A DNA stretch of 64,000 nt. It comes from Temnopleurus reevesii. Its lineage: Eukaryota > Echinodermata > Echinoidea > Temnopleuroida > Temnopleuridae. This document shows positions 1-63,045 of the stretch, in pieces; positions within the stretch are counted from its first letter, which is position 1, and each line of letters starts with the position of its first letter. The position numbers and the translations under genes were made by a program. The notes under the pieces were generated by a model that did no database searches, had not been told where the DNA came from, and saw nothing but the letters and a program-made list of their open reading frames with translations. The stretch spans positions 23,056 to 87,055 of the forward strand of contig BQKZ01001409.1 of the NCBI GenBank assembly GCA_036244855.1, given 5' to 3'.

Positions 1-51061
<51,061 letters not shown>

Positions 51062-52880
51062 CCTCTGTGAGGAACCAAGTACTCTTTAACCATGACAGAA
51101 TCTATCGTTACATTATTAGCTGCACTACAGCAAAGATATCTTGGCATGAATTTTGAAGAGGTGAGCTGCAGTACTTAAAAAGTGGCGACCAATGCTGAAA
51201 GTCTGTGTGAAAGTTAGTTTTTATCTGTCAAATCCTTCAAGCAGTAGTATAAGTTGCTTTGATCATCATCTCATTGGTTCCAACATTGTTAGGGATCTGA
51301 TTATTCCATCATCTGCAACCTCCGGTCTTGCAGTTATCGGCCCAGAACTTACTTTTAATATCCTAAATGGAGTATCAGTTGTTTAGTCTGTTGACTTAAG
51401 AATAAGTTTATTCAGACATGTTGTTAATGCATTGCTCAGCCAAATGTCAAATGATAGACACAGATATGTGTGACAAATTTGCCATTAATGTATTCTGGTA
51501 TATTTAGGGGATACAAATAATAGACAGATCTAGCTAACAATGATAAAAATTAATGATCATTAATGGTAGACATTTTGATATGCTGCATCAATTTAGACAA
51601 GAACATGGAATCGTGTGTATGCTGTTATACAGTTGTATTGTCACAATTTCTTATATAGGTTACTCCTTTTGAGGAAATAGTTAAGATCTGCAACAAACAA
51701 ACAAATATACCAGAGTGATAAATATGTACTTAATGCTTGTAATTATCAAAGTAGTATAATGGAAGAGGGTAATATACTCTGATGGATTTCTCCTAATATC
51801 ATTGATTTTAAGTGATTTTGCTAGTGTGTACGTATGACTGATGCCACCAAAAAAAAAATCATCTCGTAAGTCTTAGTGTATTGATGCCTGCTTACCCTCA
51901 CAACTCTATAATGACTTTGTTGCAGTCAATTATATCAGTACTTTGTAGCTACACTATGGAACCTCAGTGTACATTCCTAAGTATGCACACAATGGGTGAC
52001 TTCAAGTACGGTGTTCGATGTTGGTGTTGGTGTTGAGAGAGCAAAACGGGTCCGTAAACTGAGCTCCAACACCGTTGTCAGTTTACAGAAGTGATACAGA
52101 AATGACCGGAAATACGTCAGAATCTTGCGAGGTCTACCCCAAACACCGACAGACTTCAAGTTTGGTGTTGAGGCTGGTGTTGGTTTTGCTGCAACACCAA
52201 CACCAGCGTTCAACACCGTACTTGAAGTCACCCAGTGAGTTTTGAGTAATGCTAGTAATTTGAAAGAATGGAGAAGCAGTGTCGCTTCTTCACAAGTATA
52301 TTTTTATTAACAAAAGTATTTGACTTTGTTTAGTATTTTTTTCCATTAGCAAGTCCATCTGCCTAGTCAATGTGATAAACATATATATTATAATGATTTT
52401 ATCAAGAACGCAAAATAGATGGTCAACCATCCAGTACTCGGTTATTACACAGACCTCTCAAATGATATACTCAAATATGTGATAGCTGTTAACAAATAAT
52501 TTTTGATGATGTACAATTGATTAGGATGCCAATGATTTGTAACCTACTATTTGAATAGTCTATGCATTACAATGAAAGATCCTTTGTGCATACATATTTT
52601 TTTTTTATTCAAGAAAGTACTATCTGATTCAATATGATGTCTGTACAGAATGAAGGCAAATATTCCTGAAGAGAAAAAACATTTATAAACTGTGAACACA
52701 TGCTGAAAAGAATGTAGTAAGGCACATACATTGTGATTCATTAATTTGTAGAATATTGATGATGATAATTGTATCACTGTGAATGTTTTCTTACATTTCA
52801 TAACATCTGAATCTTTATTTATATTTTGAGAGTTGTATGAATAAGATTGTGATAGTCTTTGATGAAGAATAAAAATACAA
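51062..52880 (+). other. Probable 3' UTR of the pecanex gene
   Basis: No splice-joined coding follows the stop. AATAAA at about 52868 is a possible poly(A) signal, but others occur downstream (about 53406), so the end is uncertain. I scanned by eye for a SECIS element (ATGA, apical AA, GA with a helix of about 12 bp between) and found no convincing one. Confidence 0.4.
51993..52234. mobile_element. MITE with TGGGTGACTTCAAGTACGGT inverted ends
   Basis: The left end TGGGTGACTTCAAGTACGGT recurs as the reverse complement at the right end, and the inverted arms extend about 40 bases through GTTGGTGTTGGTGTTG. An internal GACTTCAAGTTTGGTGTTGA (about 52151) repeats the left arm in direct orientation. 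It lies within 1.2 kb after the stop, so possibly inside the 3' UTR. Confidence 0.88.
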
Positions 52881-53562
52881 ATACAAATATATTGCCACCT
52901 AGATATATGCATTCTATGTTGAAAATTAATATGGTATATATATGTACTAAGATTTCTATATAAAGAATTGACAAGATATAGATTGATGTACACTTGTGCA
53001 AATACTGAAATGTATATTTATTATTTTTTGTTTCTTTTACTTTCTATCAATAGGGTCATTAGATCTCATTACTGAAGCTTAATGTCCATTTTTGTTGAAG
53101 AGTGATTGTCAGAAAATTGCTACTTTTCTGGCTACATTCCAACTTCTGATAAAACTGGAATAATTGTATCTCTTTGAATTCAGTCACTATCATCTTATGA
53201 TAATATCAACTGGTATTGATGGGAAGCGTATTTCCAGATCAGCCCATACTACATAGTTTCCCACAGATTAAGTAACTAATTAGCATGCTGCCCCATGCTT
53301 ACTATATATTTCCTAGCTATAAGACTTTGTAACCAAAGTGTATTTGTGGCCATGAATCGCAATCTTTAGGATTTTTGCTTGTTCTTGACTTTTTACTGGT
53401 TGACCAATAAAATAAACAAGACATAGTGTCTTTTCATTCTAGCATAAATGTATAATGGTTGTAGAGAGAAGATTTGGTTAAAAAAAAATATGTAATTGTT
53501 TTTATGATGGTCTTCAGTATATCTTTTAGTTGGCAAAGCAGTTTTAAAGAAAGATCACTCCT

Positions 53563-53695
53563 GGGGCCTGTAACATAAAACAGATGTGATAAATTGAAAA
53601 TTAATTGTATCTCTATGGTACTGTACATGTTTTGCCATAGACTTACGATTCATATTTATCGTAAGTTTAATTGCATCTTTTATGTTACAGGCCCC
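53563..53695. mobile_element. Short MITE with GGGGCCTGTAACATAAAA ends
   Basis: The ends GGGGCCTGTAACATAAAA and TTTTATGTTACAGGCCCC are perfect inverted repeats of 18 bases around about 100 bases of AT-rich DNA. CT on both sides may be a 2-bp target duplication. Confidence 0.85.
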
Positions 53696-54363
53696 CTGAT
53701 TCGGCAACAATTCAAACATATAAAGAACAACAGTTCAGAAATACTTTTCTCTGGGCAGGTATGTTGCTGTGTCATTTCATAATGTTGTCAATTTTATGCG
53801 CACTTTGGACTTTATGTTCATGTTAATAATATTCCTCTTTGAAATCTATTTTACTGACACATACATAGCTGACTCTAGAATAAAAGCAAAATTTATTCAA
53901 CTCTTTGTTGTGAATCATTTAAACTAGTGTCAATGGTATGAGTTAAATTGTTTCTGTTACTTTATTTGAGAAATGATGTTGTCTGTGGTCTTATTCACAA
54001 CCTTTTTTTTCTGCCAAGTATTAGTAACTAAGTTTTTAATTCACTTGAAAAAAATCTCCCTTTGTACAAATTAAATATTTTAAAACATTTACAATGTGTA
54101 TTCTGAATTAGTAGGCAGAGAAATTAATTGTTATATCAGCTGCTGCCATTCATGGTATATTTTACACCTATAGATATATTAAATAATTCTTTTCATTGGC
54201 AAAAAAACATTCGATAAATTAGAAGTTTAACTCTAATTTAACCACTTTTACTTCTTCTTCCTTAAAAACTGCAGTGAGATGATATTGTAGACTAATTTCA
54301 TCCAGTCGGAGGGTTTACTAGTAGATGCATATTTTATGTGTTTTTATACACATAGGTTGATCT

Positions 54364-54452
54364 TTACAACCCAAAAGCTTGCTCAACATAGCAACAAGTA
54401 ATGTATGAAAACTGGATTCAAAGTATTGTGGTTTGATTGTTACTAACTGAAT
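54364..54452 (+). repeat. Dispersed repeat, copy 2
   Basis: This is the partner of 29505-29600 (AAGCTTGC, ACATAGCA, CAAGTAATGTATG, AAACTGGA in the same order). Confidence 0.7.
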
Positions 54453-55461
54453 AAGAAATACCACGAAACTACAGTTGTTTGTAAGAAATGTGCATACATT
54501 TAAATCAATTATTAACCGGTCTATTAGGAGTAGTGTAGAATGCTTCGAAATGAGTTTGTTTGCTATGAACTCTGACTTCACTATTGATCTCTGTCAATAT
54601 GTTTTTCTGTCAGTTTGATTGTTATTCTTTTAAGATGTTTTATCTTCTCCATTTAAGACTGGCCTGTGTACTCATGCATACATTAGCTTAAAATAGGTAT
54701 TACTTAATTTGGCAAAAATATTGAAATCTAATTATCTACCCATGACCAATGGATATGTCATTGCAAGTTTATAGGATGTTGGAGAACAATGTTTTGTAGT
54801 CATGACATTGTGTATAGGAAGCAATGTCATGGTGAAAGTCTGTAGAGAATGCTCTGTATTGAAGAGGCTTACTCAATAGCTTCCCAATCAAGGACCTATA
54901 GTGCTGTAATTACCCGTAGTATGTCAGTAACGAATGTATTTCATTCATTCTCACATATACTACGTCGTAACTCGAATTATTATTTTTTTTTAATCGTGTG
55001 ACAAATCCAACTGTCATCTCAAGAGAGTGTTAGGAAATATATATCATCTACATGGAACGAACCTGATAAGAATTTTGACATGTATTTAAACCTATTATAG
55101 AATTAGGCAGGCTCCGAGATTTAAGCTGAAAAGTTTTATGTAAGTGATCACATATATTTTATACATTAGATATTATTATTATATTGTAAATTGCTGATGG
55201 ATGTTTGAGCAAATGGGTATAAATCTATTTACAGAATCCTTTTATACATTGTTTTAGAAAGTCAGATATTTCTACTGCCTTTCTTGAAAGAGATTTATGG
55301 GCATCATGTATGTACATTTTGTTTCTAATGAGTTTAATGGATGAATACATGCTGATTGTCACTCAACATTTGAGATTAAAAAGACAAAGCCTTTTTTAGA
55401 GCTTAATCAAAACTTGAAGGATTGTGTGTGTTGTCTTTTGTTGTTCATCCATATCATCAGT

Positions 55462-55651
55462 GTTTTTACGAACCGCCCTATAACTACGGTGGCACTACTT
55501 GAACACGTAGAAAACCCGACATAGCGTCAAATACAATGACATACCACTTGAATTCATGTTATTTCAATAGCTTTTATTTCAATTGATCAATTGAATTGTT
55601 ACGACTGGTTCGTGCAACCCACCCCTCGCTAGTAGGCCAGTTCGTAAAAAC
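55462..55651. mobile_element. MITE with GTTTTTACGAACCGCC-type ends
   Basis: The left end GTTTTTACGAAC and the right end GTTCGTAAAAAC are inverted repeats, with partial complementarity a little further in (CGCC / GGCCAG). The interior is non-coding. No target duplication could be assigned. Confidence 0.75.
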
Positions 55652-55942
55652 GGTTATGATATGTTTCACTTGGTTGTTGCAGGTTAACAGATAGATGTTA
55701 CAAATATTATACATCTCTGTGCTAAAAATATTTTGGCAGCTTTCTTTCGTAAGGATTATATCAATATCAAAAACATATCATTAAGATCCTTGATATATCT
55801 GTGTATGTGCAATGTATTCTGTATGATTACATTGTGTGGCGTTCGTGTGTGAGTGTGTATTTGGGAGAGAGAAAGGAGGAGGAGGCGGACTGTGTGTATA
55901 TGTATGTGTAGCTATGAGTGTGAATATATCTTTTTTGTGTGT

Positions 55943-55943
<1 letters not shown>

Positions 55944-55996
<53 letters not shown>
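55944..55996 (+). repeat. (GA)n microsatellite
   Basis: About 26 GA units. The ORF that reads through it as Arg-Glu repeats is not a gene. Confidence 0.97.
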
Positions 55997-55998
<2 letters not shown>

Positions 55999-56689
55999 TA
56001 GACTACATACAGAATGTGCTGCTTATTGCACATTGCCTCATCCCCTACATTTAGACAACTGAAACAGAAACAAACGTAAAGGTATTTTTCAATAAAAGAA
56101 ACAAAGGTTGATCATTTCGACGTCGTCTATTTTGCATATGATCAAATTTAGTATATATATTTCTCTTCAGCAATATTTGAAGGTGAAAATGACCACAAAC
56201 AAGTCGATTGTACATTACGGGTTTAGGAAAGACGTACATCCGACCAAGTCATTGCCTGTCCGTCCTTAAGTGTCACTCACATCTCGTTCTATTCCAGTCT
56301 GGAACAAGATATTTGTTTGGAACAGAAATACTTGTCAGAATTTGTCACAAAAACGATTGCACCACAACAAATCAATGTAGAAGTTAGAAAGCTCAAAATC
56401 AGACGATTCTTTTTAAATGAACTTGATTTTCCATATTCCATTGCTTTTTTTAATAAAAAGTTCTTATCCCTAAGCAACAGCAGAAAATAGTTTTAGACAA
56501 TGCTTGGTAATGGTTTTTTCCACTTATTTAGATTTAAAGCCAAATATAACGAGGTATACTTGATCGTTTAATAATTAGGTCGTTATTATAGAGAGAAAAC
56601 TACTTAATTAAAAAAGAAAATAAAATAAATAATAACAAAATAAAACAACAATTTTCCCTAATCCCATTTAGCTGGCAGAAGGAATTCTC

Positions 56690-57010
56690 AGAGGGAATGC
56701 AGGCTAATTCTGACTCAGTCATGTGACTGTTAAAGATGAGCCGGTGAGAAGGAAAGCATTGCTTGTTAGATTATCAGTGACCATTCAGGAAACTCTCAAA
56801 ATGTCAAGCCGTGGTTTTATGACGTGACGTCCGCGTCACAGCCCGCGTCAAACATACTTCGATCACCTGGCTGCAGAGGATTTTTGTTTGTTGTGTTTTC
56901 CCGCCAGAATCAACGCGGCATTGCCTGCTTGGTGAGCATGTGGAAACACCGCAAACACCTGAAAACTGAGAGGACCCCAGGCGACTGAATATTTCCTCAG
57001 GGTATCACTG
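56690..57010. promoter_or_regulatory. CpG-richer patch with clustered factor-binding motifs
   Basis: In otherwise AT-rich intergenic DNA this patch has TGACTCA (AP-1, 56711), a nearby CATGTGAC, GACGTGACGTCCGCGTCAC (CRE-like halves in a palindrome, about 56821) and TTTCCCGCC (E2F-like, 56897), plus CACCTG E-boxes. It could be an enhancer or a promoter. No coding exon is recognisable on either side, so this is motif-based inference. Confidence 0.35.
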
Positions 57011-58429
57011 TACTTGGCTCTTTCTCAATTAGTTCGTAGGGATGACGAAAACAAAAGATTAAACCCAAGATTTCAGAGCCATCCTTGACTGAATGAGAAT
57101 GACGTTACAAGACTCTTAGAATGAAAGACTGAGTTGCTGGATATAGGAAAATTGCGTCAAAAAGACACAAACTAAGTCATAATTATTATGGCTCCCTTTT
57201 TCCATTAATGCTTCAGCTATGAGGTCCCTTAGAATACATGTGACAATTTTCCACTTTTTAAACTGTTTTTCACAGTCAGGCAACACATTTCGCACACTCT
57301 TCAACAGGACTACGAATAAAAAGAGATTTCGCTTTTTCAGAGTAATTAGCACATTTTCAGCTTTCAAAGTGCCGTTAAAATAGTTCGTCATTATGGAGAA
57401 AAATCTGATGAGACATGAAAAAGTACATGTAACTTGGTTAGGAAACTCTCAGATTACCATCTTACAAATTGAAGTTAATGAATTTGATACTGTATGATCA
57501 GAATCGTAATGTACACACAATACACAGATCGTGTAGATTGGCTGAATGTTTTTGTTCGTTTCACAGTGATTAATCCTTCGATTGCATTGAATTGTTTTCA
57601 TTCAAACACAGCTCATTATGTTGATTGAATGATGATTATTTTATTTTTATTTCTTCATATATTGTGACAGTTTTTCACATTTGCAGGATCTTGACAGGAC
57701 AGTTACATAAGCCGACTTCAACCCAAAAATTGATAATTCAAGAGCATTGCAATTGTGTTAAAATTATTTATTATATTTTTGTTTATTCATTTATTCATTA
57801 TAATTGTTGTCTTTTTTAAAAAAAACATAAATGAATCTTTCAATTGAAAATAAATCTGCTCATTTCTGTCTGGGTTTATGAGGTTCTATTCTGCAGTCCA
57901 TCTGGGTTCCTCACATGTGGGGAAGACCCTTTGGTACCCACCCATCCACTGACTCATTGCTGTTTCAGAAGAAGTTTAACTCGAAGGAAATATAGTGTAA
58001 TGAAGTAATCGCAACAGTTAAGTTGAATTTGTTAGGACAATGGCAAGTCATTAACGAGGTTAAGTGCTGACCATATACGAGACAAGGGAATCATTGGGCA
58101 TTCCCAAGCTTTCTGATAAAAAGACGGTGACTATTAATGACCAAGACGCATGACGTATAGTATCGTGGCTGTTAGAATTATAGTGTTAAAGAAGATGGAA
58201 GTTTTAGATAAAGTTTTCCTAAAGGACCCAATCATCCCATCTTAATAAATATGTAAATAAACTTCTTGTGCAAATCGAGATGTATTTGTGCACTATGAAT
58301 TATGTGCCATATTTCCCCGGGCCCGTAATATTGTAATCAACTGGTAACCCAGTTTCGAGGGGTATACACTCTACAAGTCCAGCTTTTAAAGTAGACCCCT
58401 ACATTTCCAGACCCCTCCATTTCCAGACC

Positions 58430-58592
58430 CATCATTATTTTTGTTGATTTTGATTATTATATCCCATGTTGACTTTTAATGTATACATTTATTTATGTAT
58501 CATGATTTATTTGGAACTTAGTAACTAACTTTTTATTATATTTTTATTTGATTGGAAATGAACACAAACTAAACTGAACTGAACTGAACCCA
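58430..58592 (+). mobile_element. Possible LINE/SINE 3' end with ACTGA tail
   Basis: AT-rich DNA ends in a short AACTGAACTGAACTGAAC tandem tail (about 58570-58590), the form many non-LTR retroelement 3' ends take. No coding remains. Confidence 0.35.
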
Positions 58593-58799
58593 TTGACAGA
58601 ATAAAATAAGTCTGACTCATGTCTAGGAGTCGGAACCAGGCGCCAATCCTATAGACCAGCTGGACAGCTGTACCAAACTCCAGATAGAGGATTAATAAAC
58701 TTTGCTCGATTTGTTGACTTCGGCTCCATTCGTAGTTGGTTTCCTGCTTTTAACAACAATTTTTTTCCCGTAATAAATATACTTTCAACCCAATAACCC

Positions 58800-59806
58800 G
58801 CTTCGACGATTATTGGATGCAAGTTTGGAACAGGTACAGCGGAGGACAACGCGAGTGATTTTGAAACAGAGACGCCAGGAGATGCAATATTCGGAGCGCC
58901 TACAAGCCCTAGATTGGTTCACTCTTGAATCAAGAAGAAAGTACATCATGATGTCCTTTGTAAACAAAACCCTGTATGGTTTAATAAATTGTGAGGTGAT
59001 AAAGGACAATCTTATTGTACGGACACGCCAGAGTGAACATGCTATATTATTCCAACATTTGAGGGCGAGAACTGAACGACTACATCAAACCGCAATTCAT
59101 AGATTCCCTATTATTTGGGAAGGACTTCCAATACACGTGAAAGATGAAATAATTTCTGGAAACATCACTAAAATCATTGCTCTTCTCCGTCAAGAAGTTC
59201 TATCCACTGTCTTCTAAACTGTATTTACTTCCTTTTCCTTTTCTTTCCTTAATTTGTTTTCCCCTCTATCTTGAAATATATACATATAAATACTGATTCA
59301 CTCTGGTGTGGTGATGTTTGAATTTAATTAAATAATGTATTACTTCTCATTTGTTTATTTGATTTGTTAATTACATATATAATGGCATTAGAACTTGCAA
59401 GGGGTTATAGAGGCTTTATATATTTTGCTAAACATATTTAATATTTCGATAAGAATTCATATGCGTTTAATAAATTTATTATCATTTCCAATACTTAGCA
59501 ATTCCACAAAAACAACATTTAAATAGTCATTTGGATAAATCATACTGCTCACATTGTATTCTTAATGTATTCTATATTCATCTCTGTATTTACGTGTCTT
59601 CACCAGCACTTGCTTTGAGAGGGTTGGGATGGAAAATCTGCGGGTTATGAAGATTAAGTTCTCCTTTTCCATGCCCCGGCAGCCCTCTCAATACAAACTG
59701 CTGGTCTTATTTAATTATTCATTTACCTAGTTCTTTTATCCTTGTATCCTTTACCTCTACTATAATTGTTTTGTCTTGAATTTGCCGAATAAATAATAAT
59801 AATAAA
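58800..59806 (+). mobile_element. 5'-truncated non-LTR retrotransposon (CR1/Jockey-like) with RT C-terminal ORF
   Basis: An open frame at 58813-59217 encodes LEQVQRRTTRVILK, YSERLQALDWFTLESRRKYI, MMSFVNKTLYGLIN and later LRARTERLHQTAI. The order LExVQRRxTRxI...YxERLxxLxxxxLExRR is typical of the region after the reverse transcriptase domain in CR1/Jockey-type LINEs. The 5' part is absent. The 3' end is probably at the AATAATAATAAT tail near 59790-59806. The long intact frame suggests a fairly young insertion. Confidence 0.75.
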
Positions 59807-60649
59807 AGTTTGCAGAAGAGAAGGAATACCCTCCCCCCCCCGAAAAAAAAAATAGGTGTATCTCCAGATTGCCTTCACCTGGATGTAATAGACATGATTC
59901 ATGTTGTTGGGGGATGACAATAGTCTACTCATCGTTACTATATTGGAGTTAATAGGACTAAGGATACCACTGCTACAACACAAGTCCTCACTACAGATGA
60001 CCCTTAATTACCCAAGTTTGCGCTTGTTAAAGGAAATGTATCATTGATTATCTTAATTACTAGACAAATTGCCTCATGCATAGGTAAAGAGTAAGGTGAT
60101 GGTTCATGTATGAATAGATTGGGCGGAATTCCAGGCTAGGTTGTACGGTGGTCATGCAAAAGGGCGTTGGGGGTTGAAAACCCGATGGAACAAAAGTGTT
60201 TACATGTCTGTCCATCATACAGAAGAATTCACTTCTTAAAAAAAACACTTTGAAAAAAGTGATCAAGAGAAAAGGATAATACATCAAATAGCTACTGTAT
60301 GATGTATAGTGTAAGAAACAGAAAACTCTTGTTGATATCCAAGTACTTCTGCGATCAAATTGTACCTTAGAAAAGAACATATTTAACATTTATATTGTTT
60401 TGTTTCATCAAAATATCATTTGAGTAGCACGGTCCTCAGTGAAATGAGGCTAATTGTATGTCCGCGGAAACTTTTTTCAGCTTCGTAATAACCAACCAGG
60501 GTAGGTAGTCATAGATGTTCAAATGGGAAGACAGACGATGGTATACCAAGCCCATCCGTCTCTGATGCTGATAGATGTTTTACTTGCTAATATAGTTGCA
60601 ACCTTGGGTGTATTCTTTTTCCTTCATAAATTAGATTTTACATATACGT

Positions 60650-60791
60650 ATAATTTCAAAAACTTTTGATATTTTGAAAAGAAATGATGTGTAATAATAT
60701 CAAATAATGTATATTGCATTTATTTTCAATACATTGATTTGTATTTTGTTGGAAATGAAATAAATAAAAATGAAATGAAAATGAAATGAAA
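60650..60791 (+). mobile_element. Possible retroelement 3' end with GAAAT tail
   Basis: AT-rich sequence ends in GGAAATGAAATAAATAAAAA and repeated ATGAA units, a tail pattern resembling non-LTR elements. Nothing coding remains, so this is tentative. Confidence 0.3.
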
Positions 60792-62374
60792 TGTGTCGAT
60801 GGAATTTCGAACGGCATGGTACAGACATAATTATAGTCTATTTTTAATGTTGCAAATGTGGATATGATTGGGATATGTTGTAGAATATGGCAATATATGC
60901 GATTCAGGACAATTTCAAGGGTTAGATTATATCGGGTATCAAGTTACTCAGTAGAAATTGAAAAGATGCACATTGCCTTTCCAATGAAAGTGGATTGCAA
61001 TTTTCAACCATAGTGATATCATGCAAAGATCTAATGAAAATGAAAATTTCGTTTTCATTTAGTAAATGATTTAATTTCATCATTTCGAGAAATTACGTAG
61101 AAACTTATCTTGATCGTGAGTGGTCAGTTCCTGAATCTTTTCTTAACCAGGTTAACAAATTTCCCGAGAGTTTCCGAACAAGTCTCATCCGAAAGGTGAA
61201 TGTTCTGAATTCACAAACTTTCATGACTTGAAGGTGTTTGAAGCTCATCTAATCTGAAGGGTAACCAATTCCGTCTAATTGAGGCCAAACGGTACTGCCC
61301 TTTTACCGGGGGCTTGTTACATATCCAGGAATGGAGGGGTCATATTGAGCACCAACCCATTCTTCAAACCTCTGCCTATATTTATGTTTCCTCTTGCCTG
61401 AGATTTCCTGAGCTTGGGAACATTTAAAATAATTACTCTCTATATTTGAATGAAAAAATGTACATTTCTATTTTGAATGTTAATCAATACAATTTTCACA
61501 TTATACATTATCCATCTTTAAGACTGCCCCTCCCTAATCGTGCTAATGGCGTTATCATAAGACGTCCTCCCATTTCCGTATATTAGCTCACCAGGGATAG
61601 AAAGACGCACATGAGCAGGTGGATCGGCAGAACGTTCACCCATGAATTATAAGAAGTAAGAGGATTGAGGTGAGCTTTAAACATACCACATTATCATTTC
61701 AGGCCACAACTTTCAAATTAATGCTTTTGAATAACCTGGCAAGAACCTCTTTGAACTTTTAAATAGCAAAATATTTAAACTATCAATCTACGCAAATTTA
61801 AGTTAGATGCTGGGTGCAAGTTTGGTCTTTGGCCTACTTAACTTCATGAAATGCAGTTAGACCAATATCCTTTTCCCTTTTTTGATGACTTGAAACTCAT
61901 GATCACGTTGAATTTCCAATTTATTTGTCAGCGTCCACGACACCCAGAAATGCGAATACCCTGAGCAAAACGAGCAAAATGTACCTTTTTATCATATTTC
62001 CCATATCTCATTACATTGAAGACGGTAAGAGATTTGACCTTCATTATGAAATAGATCATGTAGTGTTGTGTGATACAGATTTATACAATAATTAACATAG
62101 AGTGAGAGAATTCTTAGAAAGACAATAAGGTTCTTAAAACAGAATCACACATTTATGTGTTTTAATTAAGATTCCTATGATGTTGACATAAATTTTATTT
62201 CAAAGATGAAATGCAAGTGAAACACATATTACTGTTTTGTAGTTATTAATCAACCGATAATCAAGATAGCAAGTAACCTCGTTCAGTTCAAATTTAGTTC
62301 TTAGGCTAGGGACGGACACACTCTGCTTTGATAATGTGTTAATGGTTGCTCCATTGCAGCGGGGATAATCTCGC

Positions 62375-62560
62375 ATCGCTGAGTGGGCGGAGACTTGTTC
62401 GCTGAGCAGCGTTTTGCGCATTGTGATTGGTTGAATATTCGACTCTGCTTATCTACTTTGGTGCAATCACACTTACCAAATCCCGCAAACCGCGGGAGAA
62501 GCAGAGTGCAGCTAAAGTTTAATTCGACACATTCCTTACCGGGCTGCGATCGTCTGCTTC
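62375..62560 (+). promoter_or_regulatory. Candidate promoter of the TMEM26-like gene
   Basis: A GC- and CpG-richer block in AT-rich DNA holds a GC box (GGGCGG at 62385), an inverted CCAAT box (GATTGG at 62425) and an AACCGCGGG segment, about 290-470 bases before the first ATG. The TSS position is unknown; this is inference from motifs and location. Confidence 0.4.
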
Positions 62561-62845
62561 TGAAGTAGCATACTCATAGTCCCGTTCGTTAATATCTGTG
62601 TAGGATTACTAGCTGTACTGCGTCAAACTGGGATTGCTACGATCGGAGGCAGGTGACTTACTTTCAATCCCTTCACAGAGTTGTAGCATGTCATATGCAC
62701 GACACCATGGAATAACACACGTTCACTTGTTTCTTCTGTATTGCAAGATCTGAAGATATAGGGAAGCATTTCCCGGCAATTCTGTTCTTTCAGACTGATT
62801 ACCAACATTCGTCTTTATTTAATTTTACTCAATATTTGAAATATC

Positions 62846-63045
62846 ATGATGAAGATGCGACTCGGGCATATCTTGAAAGGTGTGACTATAAGATTGTTGC
62901 TCAGCGCCCATGCAGCATTGTGTGTGTGGCGGGTGGTTGCAGCAACAGGCGACTGGCGATATTGGGGATTGATACTTGCTCAGTTGCTGGTGTTGTTGGA
63001 GGCGTTCATTACGTTGAGCATGAAGAGGGGCACAGAATGGAAATG
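62846..63045 (+). CDS. TMEM26: TMEM26-like protein, first coding exon
   Basis: The exon encodes MMKMRLGHILKGVTIRLLLS, AHAALCVWRVVAATGDWRYW, GLILAQLLVLLEAFITLSMK and RGTEWKW across the junction, then the donor ATG|GTAAGT (phase 2). The pattern (L..xxTRLLFAxHxxxxVWRV, then YW, a hydrophobic span rich in Leu with E, and a KRGxxxKW end) is that of the N-terminus of TMEM26, a multi-pass membrane protein of poorly known function. Three ATGs lie in frame (62846, 62849, 62855), and an upstream in-frame start is not needed. The rest of the gene is beyond the window. I rate the family as likely, not certain. Confidence 0.75.

Larger units (their letters stand above)
52881..62340. other. Intergenic region, no host gene seen
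   Basis: Apart from the repeats and the regulatory candidate listed separately, no exon with recognisable protein motifs or paired splice sites was found on either strand. Short ORFs (for example 57116-57391 on the minus strand) show no family features. Confidence 0.6.

Noticed and set aside
51062..53000. SECIS element in the 3' UTR
   Set aside because: Several ATGA sites (for example 51092, 51454, 51834, 52837) were examined, but none has a matching helix of about 12 bp with an apical AA and a 3' GA. A covariance search is needed; absence by eye is not proof.
55836..56054. ORF with Arg-Glu repeats
   Set aside because: It is the (GA)n microsatellite read as codons.
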